Source of the DNA: an uncultured Coriobacteriaceae bacterium | Lineage (GTDB): Bacteria > Actinomycetota > Coriobacteriia > Coriobacteriales > Atopobiaceae | DNA: 22,726 nt | Reading direction: 5' to 3' | NCBI GenBank assembly: GCA_900549525.1 | Contig: UWSJ01000024.1 | Span: forward strand, 1-22,726 | Notes under the pieces: generated by a model | The model's database searches: none | The model's input: only the letters and a program-made list of their open reading frames with translations | What the model was told of the DNA's origin: nothing | Translations under genes and position numbers: made by a program | Shown: piece by piece, positions 1 to 7,546 of the stretch | How the letters are laid out: every line of letters starts with the position of its first letter | Numbering within the stretch: position 1 is the first letter of the stretch

Positions 1-64
1 GCTCCCGCTCGGGGACGGGGCCGTCGAGCTTCTTCCACGGAGTGCCGATGACGGGATGTGCCAT
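1..64 (-). CDS. 5' end of an unidentified protein, cut by window edge
   Basis: Reading leftwards from an ATG at 64-62 gives an open frame to the window edge whose product begins MAHPVIGTPWKKLDG. A purine-rich Shine-Dalgarno (AGGAAGAGGAGAG) lies just upstream. Only 21 residues are visible, too few to assign a family. It lies downstream of the lacI-type gene on the same strand and has a LacI-type operator inside its promoter region, so a sugar-metabolism role under that repressor is a reasonable inference but is not shown by the protein itself. Confidence 0.6.
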   Translation of the reverse strand, partial: MAHPVIGTPWKKLDGPVPERE

Positions 65-140
65 GTTCTCTCCTCTTCCTGCGCGCGCTAACGGGCATGG
101 GCTTCCGCGAGCGAGGCGCATCTCTGGTTGCCGAGAGCGG

Positions 141-165
141 AGTATACAGAGGTAAATCGTTTTAC
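141..165 (-). promoter_or_regulatory. LacI-type operator overlapping a promoter
   Basis: Positions 152-165 read GTAAATCGTTTTAC, an imperfect 14-bp palindrome (6 of 7 pairs) with the central CG typical of LacI-family operators. On the minus strand a TATACT box lies at 146-141, a plausible -10 for the gene starting at 64; no good -35 is visible. The operator would sit in the -10/-35 spacer, where a bound repressor would block transcription. The LacI-family gene immediately upstream (1229-210) is the natural candidate to bind it. The operator is well supported by symmetry and position; the pairing with this repressor is inferred. Confidence 0.55.
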
Positions 166-209
166 TTTTGGAAAAAGATAAAAAGTCTCAGAGGGGTGGC
201 CAAACGCCG

Positions 210-1229
210 TCAAACCACCCGGACGCTGTCCTTCACGACGAGCCGAGGGGCCAGCACGACTTCCTCGGGAGCGCCCAGCTCGCCGGCTCCGGCCTCGTCA
301 ATGCGACGGAACAGCAGGTCCAGGGAAGACGTCGCGAGCTCTTCGACGTTCTGCTCGATGGAGGTGAGCGCCGGCTCAAAGAGCACATCGGCGGCGGAGT
401 TGTCGTAACTCACCACCGAATAGTCCCGCGGGACGCGCAGGCCCTTCGAAAACAGCCGCTTGAGCAGGCCCAGCGCGATGTTGTCGCTGCCCGCGAAGAC
501 GGCCGTCACGTCCGTCGCCAGCAGATCGGCCGACGTCTCGTAGGCCTCCTGGATGTGGTAGGCGCTGCTGAACACGTAGTCGGGCCGCAGGGCAATCCCC
601 GCCTCCCCCAGCGCCCGGGCATACCCCGCGAGACGGTCGCGCCCGGTGTTGGAGCTACGGTTGACGACGCAGGCAATGCGCTCGTGACCGGCCTCGAGCA
701 GATGGCGCGTGGCGAGGTAGCCGCCCTGCTCGTTGTTGAAGCGCACGCGGTCGCACGGCAGCCCGTCGATGAAGCGGTCGACCATCACGCAGGGCACGGG
801 AAGCCGCTCGAGGATCGAGAGCAGGTCGTCGTCGGCCCCGAGCTCATCGGACACGACCACAAGCAGACCGTCCACCCCTCGGTTCACGAGCAGGCGCACG
901 AGGCTGGCGTCGTTGGCGGGCGTGTCGTCCGAGTTAGTGATGAACAGGGCGAAGTCACGCTCGCGGGCACGAATCTCGAGGCTCTTGGCAAGTGACGAGA
1001 AGAACCGGCTTTCGATGTTGGGGACGATGAGGCCGAGGGTCTTCGAGTGCTGCGTGACGAGGCTGCGGGCAATCTGGTTGGGAATGTAGCGCTTGCGGCG
1101 CGCCACCTCGCGTATGCGTTGCTTGTTGGCCTCAGAAACCTTGCAGGGCCGGTCGTTGAGGACGAGGGAGACCGAGGTTACGGAAAGCCCCACCTCGCGG
1201 GCGATGTCCTTGAGCGTGACCTTGGCCAT
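210..1229 (-). CDS. LacI-family transcriptional repressor
   Basis: A 339-residue LacI/GalR-type regulator. Residues about 4-25 (VTLKDIAREVGLSVTSVSLV) form the helix-turn-helix, followed by the hinge region and a periplasmic-binding-protein-like effector domain with recognisable segments such as TLGLIVPNIES, RHLLEAGHERIACV and DYSVVSYDNS. The open frame extends 87 codons further upstream, but the family starts at MAKVTLKDI, and a GGGGCAGGGGG stretch precedes that ATG, so 1229 is chosen. Such proteins bind palindromic operators and release on binding a sugar or derivative. The next gene on the strand has a LacI-type operator in its promoter, suggesting local control. The effector cannot be read from the sequence. 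Confidence 0.93.
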   Translation of the reverse strand: MAKVTLKDIAREVGLSVTSVSLVLNDRPCKVSEANKQRIREVARRKRYIPNQIARSLVTQHSKTLGLIVPNIESRFFSSLAKSLEIRARERDFALFITNSDDTPANDASLVRLLVNRGVDGLLVVVSDELGADDDLLSILERLPVPCVMVDRFIDGLPCDRVRFNNEQGGYLATRHLLEAGHERIACVVNRSSNTGRDRLAGYARALGEAGIALRPDYVFSSAYHIQEAYETSADLLATDVTAVFAGSDNIALGLLKRLFSKGLRVPRDYSVVSYDNSAADVLFEPALTSIEQNVEELATSSLDLLFRRIDEAGAGELGAPEEVVLAPRLVVKDSVRVV

Positions 1230-1301
1230 GCGCAGCCCCCTGCCCCATCCGGCCGCCTCGCGCGCACGGCACTCTCTGGCCGCCCGTCGCGGCTCGTTCG
1301 T

Positions 1302-1331
1302 TAACCCCAGTTTGGCCGTGGCGTAACCCCA
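1302..1331. repeat. Direct repeat TAACCCCA x2 in divergent promoter region
   Basis: TAACCCCA occurs at 1302-1309 and 1324-1331, exactly 22 bp apart (two helical turns), in the 174-bp gap between the divergent lacI-type gene and the gene at 1404. Helical phasing suggests a possible activator or dual-subunit binding site, but chance is not excluded and no clear -35/-10 pair was found nearby. Confidence 0.25.
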
Positions 1332-1403
1332 AGGCAACCTTTGCGGCATAGCCTGTCCCAAGGTGCGGATGACGTCGCCGACGACCAGAAGCGGGTGAAC
1401 CCA

Positions 1404-1886
1404 ATGCGGACAATCCTCTACCTCGGCTCCACAACCGACCTCGACTACGAGCGAGAGCTCCTTCGCGAGTGGGACAAGACCTGCGTGCACCTTGCCACCT
1501 GCACAAAGCTTCCCACGCGCGCCTCGCTTCCGGATGGCGGCACCAGCGCCGCGGCAGCGGCACCGTCAGCCGAGCCGGCCACGCCCGACCCCCTGTGCGA
1601 CGTTGACGCCGTGGTGGTGGAGCAGGGCGAGCTAAACGCAGATGTCCTGCGCGCCCACCCGCAGCTCACCGTGGTCGTGCTGCTCGGCGACAAGCACGCG
1701 AGCGCGGACGTGGCCACGGCCACCGCGGAGAACATCTGGGTGACGCGCGCCCAGAACCGCGCGGTGCTGCGCAGGCTCCATCTCGCGCCGCAGACGCCGG
1801 GGCGCTCCGCCCGCAGGCACGCCCTTCAGGACGCCCTCGCAGGCATCGCCGGAGAGCGCCCAAGCGGCCGCGTCAACGAGCTGTAG
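1404..1886 (+). CDS. Small protein resembling the N-terminal half of a D-2-hydroxyacid dehydrogenase
   Basis: A 160-residue frame with strong GC-ending codon bias, so probably real. It starts MRTILYLGSTTDLDYERELL; an in-frame ATG 21 codons upstream is less likely. The segment DAVVVEQGELNADVL, then PQLTVVVLL and later ATAENIWVT, follows the pattern of the substrate-binding domain of 2-hydroxyacid dehydrogenases (AVVVRxxxLTxEVL...ATxxGIWVTN). The glycine-rich NAD-binding domain that should follow is absent; the protein ends soon after in a basic, low-complexity tail, and an Ala/Pro-rich insert sits near residues 48-62. It is either a truncated remnant or a diverged stand-alone domain. It diverges from the lacI-type gene and converges on mscS. 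The Shine-Dalgarno is weak. Function unknown. Confidence 0.55.
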   Translation: MRTILYLGSTTDLDYERELLREWDKTCVHLATCTKLPTRASLPDGGTSAAAAAPSAEPATPDPLCDVDAVVVEQGELNADVLRAHPQLTVVVLLGDKHASADVATATAENIWVTRAQNRAVLRRLHLAPQTPGRSARRHALQDALAGIAGERPSGRVNEL

Positions 1887-1902
1887 CGTCAACGAACGAG
1901 GA

Positions 1903-1941
1903 CGCAAGCGGGGCCCGAGCCTCTGCACGAGCCCGCTTGCG
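1903..1941 (+). terminator. GC-rich hairpin after the 1404-1886 gene
   Basis: A perfect 10-bp stem, CGCAAGCGGG at 1903-1912 and CCCGCTTGCG at 1932-1941, with a 19-nt loop, begins 17 bases after the stop codon. There is no U-run behind it, so it may be a weak or factor-dependent terminator. The rest of 1887-2117 holds no convincing gene. Confidence 0.35.
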
Positions 1942-2092
1942 CCTCATCCGCTTCGCTCATGTGACGCATGCGCGTGTGGCGCGCTCGTAGTACGAAATCA
2001 TCCCGCGCGTCGAGGGAGGCGCGGGTGCGACTTGCGGCGACCGTCCGAGTCCGGCGGCCGTCATGGCAGGGATGCGCCACCTGTCCGTCGAT

Positions 2093-2112
2093 TTGTTGCG
2101 CAACAATTGCGC
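2093..2112. promoter_or_regulatory. Perfect palindrome TTGTTGCGCAACAA, operator-like
   Basis: Positions 2093-2106 are a perfect 14-bp palindrome, and an overlapping repeat GCGCAA-CAA-TTGCGC spans 2098-2112. This TTGCGCAA-centred form resembles operators of dimeric winged-helix (MarR-type) regulators. It lies 12 bases beyond the mscS stop in a region between converging genes, with no obvious promoter or start next to it. It could also fold as a small hairpin in the mscS transcript, but no U-run follows. Confidence 0.3.
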
Positions 2113-2117
2113 CCGAG

Positions 2118-2906
2118 CTACGCCCTTGCGAGCCAGGGCCTCCCAGCAATGGCCCGCATGAGGGCGTCGCGCCCGGCGGCAAGCGTCACGTCGTCGTGTA
2201 TGTGCAGGTAGACGGCGCACGAGATGCCATAGGCATCCGCGCCGAGGAAGCACACGCCCGTGTCCTGCCCTTCCGCGAGCCTGCCGGCAAGCGCCTCCGA
2301 GGCAGCCTGCCTCACCTCGGCCGTCACCTGGTCGAGGTCGGCATCGACGGCCACCGCGAAGTCCACCTCGCAGAGCGTGGCCGAGCCCGGCGCGAGCCGT
2401 TTGAGCGCCGTCTTGTTGAGCACCGAGTTGGGGATCACCTGCTCGTTGCCCAGGCGGTCGCGCACGGTGGTGCTGCGCCAGTTGACGTCGATGACCTCGC
2501 CGGAGAAGCCCGAGACGTCCACGCGGTCTCCGGGCTGCACCACCTTGCCGGCCATGAGCCCCAGACCGCCGATGACGTTGGAGACCGTGTCCTGCAGACC
2601 GAAGGAGATGACGAGGGAGGTGACGCCCAGAGCGGTGACGAAGGCCGTGGGCTGCACGCCAAAGACCGGATCGAGCACCGAGAGCAGGGCGAAGGCCCAC
2701 ACGAGCGCCCGCGCGATGTTCACGAAGATGCTCGCGCTGGGCACCTCGCTCACGTCGAGCAGACGCCTCAGCAGCTTCGTGAGAAAGTGCGTGACGACAA
2801 TGGCGAGAAACACCGCCACGGCGAGCATGATGGCCCGGCCGATGAGGTCGTCGGCGGTGAGGCCGAAGATGACGGTCTTCTCGAGCGCGTTCTCGACGGT
2901 GTCCAT
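2118..2906 (-). CDS. MscS-family small-conductance mechanosensitive channel
   Basis: A 262-residue inner-membrane channel, slightly shorter than E. coli MscS (286). Hydrophobic segments fall at about 20-46, 60-83 and 86-110; the third carries the Gly/Ala-rich pore helix (ALGVTSLVISFGLQDTVSNVIGG) and runs into the conserved beta-domain start (VVQPGDRVDVSGFSGEVIDVNWRSTTVR) and the VIPNSVLNKT motif. Family members open under hypo-osmotic tension to release solutes. GGGAGG precedes the ATG. It lies 57 bp behind the pcrA stop with no visible promoter or terminator between them, so it is probably cotranscribed with the helicase; a functional link is not implied. Confidence 0.92.
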   Translation of the reverse strand: MDTVENALEKTVIFGLTADDLIGRAIMLAVAVFLAIVVTHFLTKLLRRLLDVSEVPSASIFVNIARALVWAFALLSVLDPVFGVQPTAFVTALGVTSLVISFGLQDTVSNVIGGLGLMAGKVVQPGDRVDVSGFSGEVIDVNWRSTTVRDRLGNEQVIPNSVLNKTALKRLAPGSATLCEVDFAVAVDADLDQVTAEVRQAASEALAGRLAEGQDTGVCFLGADAYGISCAVYLHIHDDVTLAAGRDALMRAIAGRPWLARA

Positions 2907-2963
2907 GAGTACCTCCCTAACGGCTACGGGTAGAGCCTGGAGCGAAGGGCGAGGCCAACTGCC

Positions 2964-5918
2964 TTAGCCCTCGATCTTGACGATGGGCGCGAAGCCCTTC
3001 ATGAGCTTCTTGACCTTGCCCGTGCGCGTGAAGCGAACCTCGATCATGTCGCCCTCGGCGCCAATGACCACGCCGGGGCCAAACGTCTTGTGCGAGACCT
3101 GGTCGCCCTTGGCGAAGGCGTCACGGGCAAGCGCGGCGTTGCGCTGGATGCCCGCCGGGTGCGGTGTCGCAGCCCCCGCACGCTCGGGCACCGCAGCAGA
3201 CCGGCCCGCCCCGGGAGCACCCACACGAGCTGCGCCAAAGGTCCGGGAGCCCCCGAGGCCCCCGCGACGCGAGGCAGAGCCGGACAGGGGCACGCCCGCG
3301 CCCTGCGCGCGATCCGGCACGCCGGAGACGTAGCCGGCCTCCTCGGCCGCAGCAAAGCTCAGGCCGCCGGTGGAGCCGCAGCGCGACGCCCCCCGAGCGC
3401 CGCCGAGCCCTCGCTCGTCGCCGCCCCAACGCTCCGCCTCTCCGGCGCGCTCGCGCGCGTAGTCGGGGTCCTGGTTGAAGTCGTAGTCGTCGAACGCCTC
3501 GCGCCTGTCCGCCGCGCGGAATCCCAGGCCGCCGACACGCCCCTGGGCGTTACCGCCAGCAGAGCGCGTGGCAGACCCGAAGACGTTGCCGCCGTAGACC
3601 GCGCCGCCGCTGCCGTAGGTGCCGTGCCGGTCGCCGCGCTTGTCGAGGCCCACGCCAAAGTAGCCTTCCGAGCCCTTGCCGAGCGTGTGGACGTCCCTTT
3701 CGGGAATCTCGCCGATGAAGCGGCTCACGGGGTTGTTCTGTCGGGCCCCGAAGGTCATGCGCGTCTCGGCGTAGGTGAGGTAGAGCTTGCGCTCCGCACG
3801 CGTAATGGCCACGTAGGCGAGCCGTCGCTCTTCCTCGAGGTTGCCGGCCTCCTCCTGCCCAAACTTAATATGCGGGAAGATGCTCTCCTCCATGCCGGCC
3901 ACGAAGACCACGGGGAACTCCAGGCCCTTGGCCGCGTGAACCGTCATCATCGTGACGGCGCTCGTGGAGCCCGCCAGCGCATCGAGATCGCTCCTCAGCG
4001 CCAGCCATTCCATGAACGCCGGGAGCTTCTCGGCCGCCACCTGCACGGTGGGGTCGACGGGCTGGGCCGGCGGCACCGGGCTCGCCTCGCCGTCCGCCGC
4101 GCCGAGCGCGCCCGCCTCGCGCAGCTGCGCCAGGCTCTCGAGCGTCTCCGCGACGTCGTCGTGCGTGTCGTCGAACTCCTGGGCCACGCTCAAAAACTCG
4201 CGGATGTTCTCGATGCGGCCCTCGGCCTCCACCGTGTGCTCGGCCTCGAGCGCCGAGATAAGACCGGTGTCGTCGATGATGGACTCCACCACCCGCGCGA
4301 GCTCGCCGCTCTTGGCCCTCGAGCGCTCGATGATGCTCGTGAACTGGCCGAGGGCGTTGCGAGCCTTGCCCGTGAGCAGGCCCTCCTCGGCCACGCAAGC
4401 CTGGCACGCCGCGAGGAACGGCATGCCGTGCGTGAGCGCATAGCTCTGGATCTTTGCCACGCTCGTGGAGCCGATGCCGCGCCTGGGCGTGTTGACCACG
4501 CGCTGGGCACTGACGTCGTCGGCCGGGTTCACCACGAGCTTGAGGTAGGCCATGACGTCGCGAATCTCGGCGCGGTCGAAGAAGCGCGTGCCGCCCACAA
4601 TCTTGTAGGGCACGCCCGCACGCAGCAGCATGTCTTCGAGGATGCGGCTTTGGGAGTTCATGCGGTAGAAGAGCGCCATGTCGTCGTAGGAGACGCCCTT
4701 CTCGTGCAGGGTGTTCATCTCCTTGCCGATCCACGCGCCCTCCGCACGCTCGTCGGGTGCCTGGTAGACCTGCACGAGCTCGCCGTCGCCGCGCGAGGTG
4801 TAGAGCCGCTTGGGCTTACGGCGCGAGTTGTTGGCCACCACGGCGTTGGCGGCGTTGAGGATGTGGCCGGTGGAGCGGTAGTTCTCCTCGAGCTTGACCA
4901 CCTTGGCGTCCGGGTAGTCCTTCTCGAAGTCGAGGATGTTCTGGATGTCCGCGCCTCGCCACGAGTAGATGGACTGGTCGTCGTCGCCCACGACCATGAG
5001 GTTGCGCTCGCGGGCGGCCAGCATGTTGGTGATCTCGTACTGGACGTGGTTGGTGTCCTGGTACTCGTCCACCGAAATCTGAATGAAGCGGTCCTGGTAC
5101 TTCGCAAGCACGTCCGGGTGGTCGCGCAGCAGCTTGTGGGCATTGATAAGCAGGTCGTCAAAGTCCATGGCGTTCGCCCGCTCGAGCCGTGCCTGCAACT
5201 CGCGGTAGACGCGCGAGGTGACCTGCAGCTCGGGCGTGTTGGCCATGCTCTCGAACTCGTCGGGCAGCACGAGGGCGTTCTTGGCGCTCGAGATGCGCGA
5301 GCGGATACCGTTGATGGGGAAGCGCTTCGAGTCGATGTCGAGGTCGCTCTGGATCTGCTTGGCCAGGCGCTTGGAATCGTCGTCGTCGTAGATGGTGAAG
5401 TTGGGCTTGAAGCCGAGGGCCTCGGCGTCCTCGCGCAGGATGCGCACGCACATGGCGTGGAAGGTGCAGACCCACATGCCGCGCGTGCCGCCCGGAAGCA
5501 GGGCGTTCAGGCGCTCGCGCATCTCGGCGGCGGCCTTGTTGGTGAACGTGATGGCGAGGATGCGCCAGGGGCGAACGCCCTCGTCGGCGATCATGTGGGC
5601 GATGCGGTAGGTAAGCACGCGCGTCTTGCCGGAGCCCGCGCCCGCAAGCACGAGCAGAGGACCGTGGGTGCACTCGGCAGCCTCGCGCTGGGCGGGGTTG
5701 AGGCCCGAGAGGTCGATAGGCTCGACGGGAGGCTGGTAGCGCGGGCGAGGGACGGGCGTTGGGACAACGGGAGCCACCGCTGCAGGCGAGCCGCCGACGA
5801 CCGAGGTGGCGGGAGCGGTCGCATCCGCCTCTGCCACGGACGAACCAGCGGGAACCATGCCCGTGAGGAACCCCGGCAGCGTCAGGTCCTGTGCGGTTCT
5901 CTTCCTCGCCTGCGGCAT
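2964..5918 (-). CDS. pcrA: ATP-dependent DNA helicase PcrA/UvrD
   Basis: A superfamily 1A 3'-5' helicase acting in excision repair, replication restart and clearing of recombinase filaments. The 984-residue product shows the Q-motif (LNPAQREA, 73-80), Walker A (GAGSGKT, 93-99), Walker B DEYQDT (284-289), GDDDQSIYSWRG (311-322), the ENYRST motif near 346, TVHAAKGLEFPVVF around 665 and the arginine-finger motif LAYVAITRAERKLYL near 705. It is longer than typical PcrA (about 720-830) because of a disordered Ala/Pro-rich N-terminus of about 70 residues and a Gly/Arg-rich linker of nearly 200 residues before a C-terminal Tudor-like domain (GDQVSHKTFGPGVVIGAEGD), which in PcrA contacts RNA polymerase. 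AGGGGAG precedes the chosen ATG. Confidence 0.96.
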   Translation of the reverse strand: MPQARKRTAQDLTLPGFLTGMVPAGSSVAEADATAPATSVVGGSPAAVAPVVPTPVPRPRYQPPVEPIDLSGLNPAQREAAECTHGPLLVLAGAGSGKTRVLTYRIAHMIADEGVRPWRILAITFTNKAAAEMRERLNALLPGGTRGMWVCTFHAMCVRILREDAEALGFKPNFTIYDDDDSKRLAKQIQSDLDIDSKRFPINGIRSRISSAKNALVLPDEFESMANTPELQVTSRVYRELQARLERANAMDFDDLLINAHKLLRDHPDVLAKYQDRFIQISVDEYQDTNHVQYEITNMLAARERNLMVVGDDDQSIYSWRGADIQNILDFEKDYPDAKVVKLEENYRSTGHILNAANAVVANNSRRKPKRLYTSRGDGELVQVYQAPDERAEGAWIGKEMNTLHEKGVSYDDMALFYRMNSQSRILEDMLLRAGVPYKIVGGTRFFDRAEIRDVMAYLKLVVNPADDVSAQRVVNTPRRGIGSTSVAKIQSYALTHGMPFLAACQACVAEEGLLTGKARNALGQFTSIIERSRAKSGELARVVESIIDDTGLISALEAEHTVEAEGRIENIREFLSVAQEFDDTHDDVAETLESLAQLREAGALGAADGEASPVPPAQPVDPTVQVAAEKLPAFMEWLALRSDLDALAGSTSAVTMMTVHAAKGLEFPVVFVAGMEESIFPHIKFGQEEAGNLEEERRLAYVAITRAERKLYLTYAETRMTFGARQNNPVSRFIGEIPERDVHTLGKGSEGYFGVGLDKRGDRHGTYGSGGAVYGGNVFGSATRSAGGNAQGRVGGLGFRAADRREAFDDYDFNQDPDYARERAGEAERWGGDERGLGGARGASRCGSTGGLSFAAAEEAGYVSGVPDRAQGAGVPLSGSASRRGGLGGSRTFGAARVGAPGAGRSAAVPERAGAATPHPAGIQRNAALARDAFAKGDQVSHKTFGPGVVIGAEGDMIEVRFTRTGKVKKLMKGFAPIVKIEG

Positions 5919-5954
5919 GTGGCTCCCCTCGCCCGAATGCAGTAACGGAGGTCT

Positions 5955-5960
5955 AGTCTA
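5955..5960 (-). promoter_or_regulatory. Possible -10 box of pcrA
   Basis: TAGACT on the minus strand at 5960-5955 lies 37 bases upstream of the pcrA start. A CTTTGT hexamer 16 bp upstream is a poor -35. The 163-bp gap between pcrA and the marR stop (5919-6081) holds no gene and no clear intrinsic terminator. Confidence 0.25.
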
Positions 5961-6081
5961 CCTGCCGTGGCGGACAACAAAGCGACCTCCCCAGAACAAG
6001 CGGATGAGGCCGCTGCAGCGAGGAGGGCACGGCGACAACGCCCCACGGCCCATGCGCCGGCAACCGCACGCTCCAAAAGCG

Positions 6082-6516
6082 CTACTCGACGATGCTGTCC
6101 CGGTCGTAGGTGATGGCGTAGGCCTTCTCGAGCACGCGGAGCAGCTCCTTGGTGTCGTGCTCGCCCAGCGTAGCAAGGCCGGAGCTGAGGTCGTTCACGC
6201 CCTCCTCGCGCCGCTCGCGGGAGAAGCCGCGGCCCTTCTCGGTAACGAGGACGATCACGCGGCGACGGTCGGTCGGGTCGCCCGTGCGCGTCACGAATCC
6301 CTTGGCCTCAAGCGCGTCGAGGATGCGCGTCATGCGGGAGCGCGTGTAGCCCAGGCGGTTCGCGAGCTCGGACGGGCTCGTGCCGCCCTGCTCACGCGCG
6401 AGAAGGTCGAGGACGGGTGCCTCGCCCATGGAGAGTCCGTAGGCGGTGCTCAGCGAGCCCTTGGCGAGGGCCCGGGAGTAGAGGATGAGCTTGTTGGCCG
6501 CTGCCTCGTAGTCCAT
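6082..6516 (-). CDS. MarR-family transcriptional regulator (downstream copy)
   Basis: A 144-residue winged-helix regulator. The HTH and wing are visible as TSPSELANRLGYTRSRMTRILDALEAKGFV followed by the wing signature DPTDRRRVIVLVTEKG, flanked by N- and C-terminal dimerisation helices. It is a close paralogue of the gene immediately upstream (7084-6392): both begin MDYE, share YGLS-GE, TRSRMTR-LD and TDRRRVI, and end in VLE-AYAITY, so the pair arose by tandem duplication. GAGGAGG precedes the ATG, and a perfect TATAAT lies 47 bases upstream, so this copy can be transcribed on its own. The ligand is unknown. Confidence 0.93.
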   Translation of the reverse strand: MDYEAAANKLILYSRALAKGSLSTAYGLSMGEAPVLDLLAREQGGTSPSELANRLGYTRSRMTRILDALEAKGFVTRTGDPTDRRRVIVLVTEKGRGFSRERREEGVNDLSSGLATLGEHDTKELLRVLEKAYAITYDRDSIVE

Positions 6517-7084
6517 GCCTCGCCTCCTCGCTCGCTCCCAGATCGCCTTCGGACAAAAGCGTGATTATACAGGGACACCCCTGCCGCGCCCCACAGGCTT
6601 TCCGGGAACGGACGCCGCCGCGCCCCGCTAGCCCTTCTCGTCCCCCCTGGCCCCTTGGCCCCGGGTCGCCGTTGTACGTGATCGCGTACGCATGCTCGAG
6701 CACATGGATGAGCTCCGTCACGTCGTGGTCGCCCATCTCCGAAAGCGACTGGGCGAGCTCGCGCACGCCGTCCTCGCGCTTCTCCTCCGAATGGTGACGC
6801 CCGAGGGCGGTGATGTAGAGGATGACGCGCCTGCGGTCGGTCTCGTCGGGGACGCGCACGGCGAAGCCCTTCGCCACGAGCGAGTCGAGGGTCCTCGTCA
6901 TGCGCGAGCGCGTGAAGCCGAGGTCCTTGGACGCCTTCGAGGGGATGACGCCCCCGTCATGCTCGGCCAGGTACTCCAGCACTGGCATCTCGCCCACGGA
7001 GAGACCGTAGGCACGGCTGAGTTTACCTTTGGCGAAGGCGCAGGAGTAGGTCACGAGCTTTCTCGCTGCGTCCTCGTAGTCCAT
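6392..7084 (-). CDS. MarR-family regulator with abnormal C-terminal extension (upstream copy)
   Basis: The first 145 or so residues are a normal MarR regulator (HTH IPSKASKDLGFTRSRMTRTLDSL, wing DETDRRRVILYITALG, C-terminal helix VLEHAYAITY). The frame then runs on for about 85 residues of non-homologous sequence, overlapping the next marR by 125 bp in another frame, to give 230 residues. Removing one base from the C6 run at 6642-6647 would end the protein at a TAG at 6628-6630, giving about 151 residues with tail GQGDEKG, the size expected of the paralogue. So a one-base insertion, or a sequencing error, has removed the stop. The start lies 4 bases after the upstream membrane-protein stop, implying translational coupling. 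Confidence 0.82.
   Translation of the reverse strand: MDYEDAARKLVTYSCAFAKGKLSRAYGLSVGEMPVLEYLAEHDGGVIPSKASKDLGFTRSRMTRTLDSLVAKGFAVRVPDETDRRRVILYITALGRHHSEEKREDGVRELAQSLSEMGDHDVTELIHVLEHAYAITYNGDPGPRGQGGREGLAGRGGVRSRKACGARQGCPCIITLLSEGDLGASEEARHGLRGSGQQAHPLLPGPRQGLAEHRLRTLHGRGTRPRPSRA
6564..6569 (-). promoter_or_regulatory. TATAAT -10 box of the downstream marR
   Basis: A consensus TATAAT reads on the minus strand at 6569-6564, giving a leader of about 40 nt to the ATG at 6516. No good -35 is visible 16-18 bp upstream. The box lies inside the extended reading frame of the upstream marR, meaning that in the ancestral arrangement it was in an intergenic spacer. Confidence 0.5.
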
Positions 7085-7088
7085 CGAA

Positions 7089-7427
7089 TCAGCCCTCCTC
7101 CTTCCCCTCCGCCTTCTTGGGAAGGCCGTTCTCGTCGAGCTCCACGTTGGCCGCGCGCAGAATGCGAGACACGTTGCGGCGCGCCCCGATCGTCCCCAGC
7201 TTGAACAGCACAGAGACGGGGACGCCAAGCACGAGGCAGACCACGCCCACGGGCCCCGCGATCTCGGGGCCCGACCCGTAGAACCCCCACCAGCCCAGGA
7301 GAAACCCGATGGCACAGAGCGAGTAGCCCGCGCGCAGGAAGACGTAGAGCCTCTGAATCGCCTTGGTCTGAAGCTGGGCCTCCCGAATGAGGTCGTCCTT
7401 CCCCCAGTTGGAGGTGTCGAGCGCCAT
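7089..7427 (-). CDS. Small two-helix membrane protein of unknown function
   Basis: A 112-residue protein with two hydrophobic segments, around residues 30-52 (LRAGYSLCAIGFLLGWWGFYG) and 58-80 (GPVGVVCLVLGVPVSVLFKLG), then a charged cytoplasmic-type tail ending KKAEGKEEG. I do not recognise the family. The start MALDTSNWGKDDL is chosen because GAGGGGAGG precedes it; the frame remains open 33 codons further upstream without support. It lies 4 bases ahead of the upstream marR, so the two are almost certainly one transcript. MarR genes often sit beside the membrane proteins they control, which makes a stress or transport-related role possible; that is inference. Confidence 0.75.
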   Translation of the reverse strand: MALDTSNWGKDDLIREAQLQTKAIQRLYVFLRAGYSLCAIGFLLGWWGFYGSGPEIAGPVGVVCLVLGVPVSVLFKLGTIGARRNVSRILRAANVELDENGLPKKAEGKEEG

Positions 7428-7546
7428 GGGGCCTCCCCTCTCTGAAAACGACAAGAAACAACCGTGATTCGTCCGAAGCCGTCCGTTGGCGCGCAATGGA
7501 CGGCTGCGGGCGCATCCCGCCTGCACGGCGCAGGGGCACCGGCCAG

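Noticed and set aside
1968..2933. Plus-strand open frame of 321 codons opposite mscS
   Set aside because: Antisense shadow; the minus-strand MscS is well conserved and the plus-strand product has no domain pattern.
3090..5945. Long plus-strand open frame of 951 codons opposite pcrA
   Set aside because: It is an antisense shadow of pcrA produced by high GC; its translation is low-complexity and rich in Arg/His/Val, while the minus strand has all helicase motifs.
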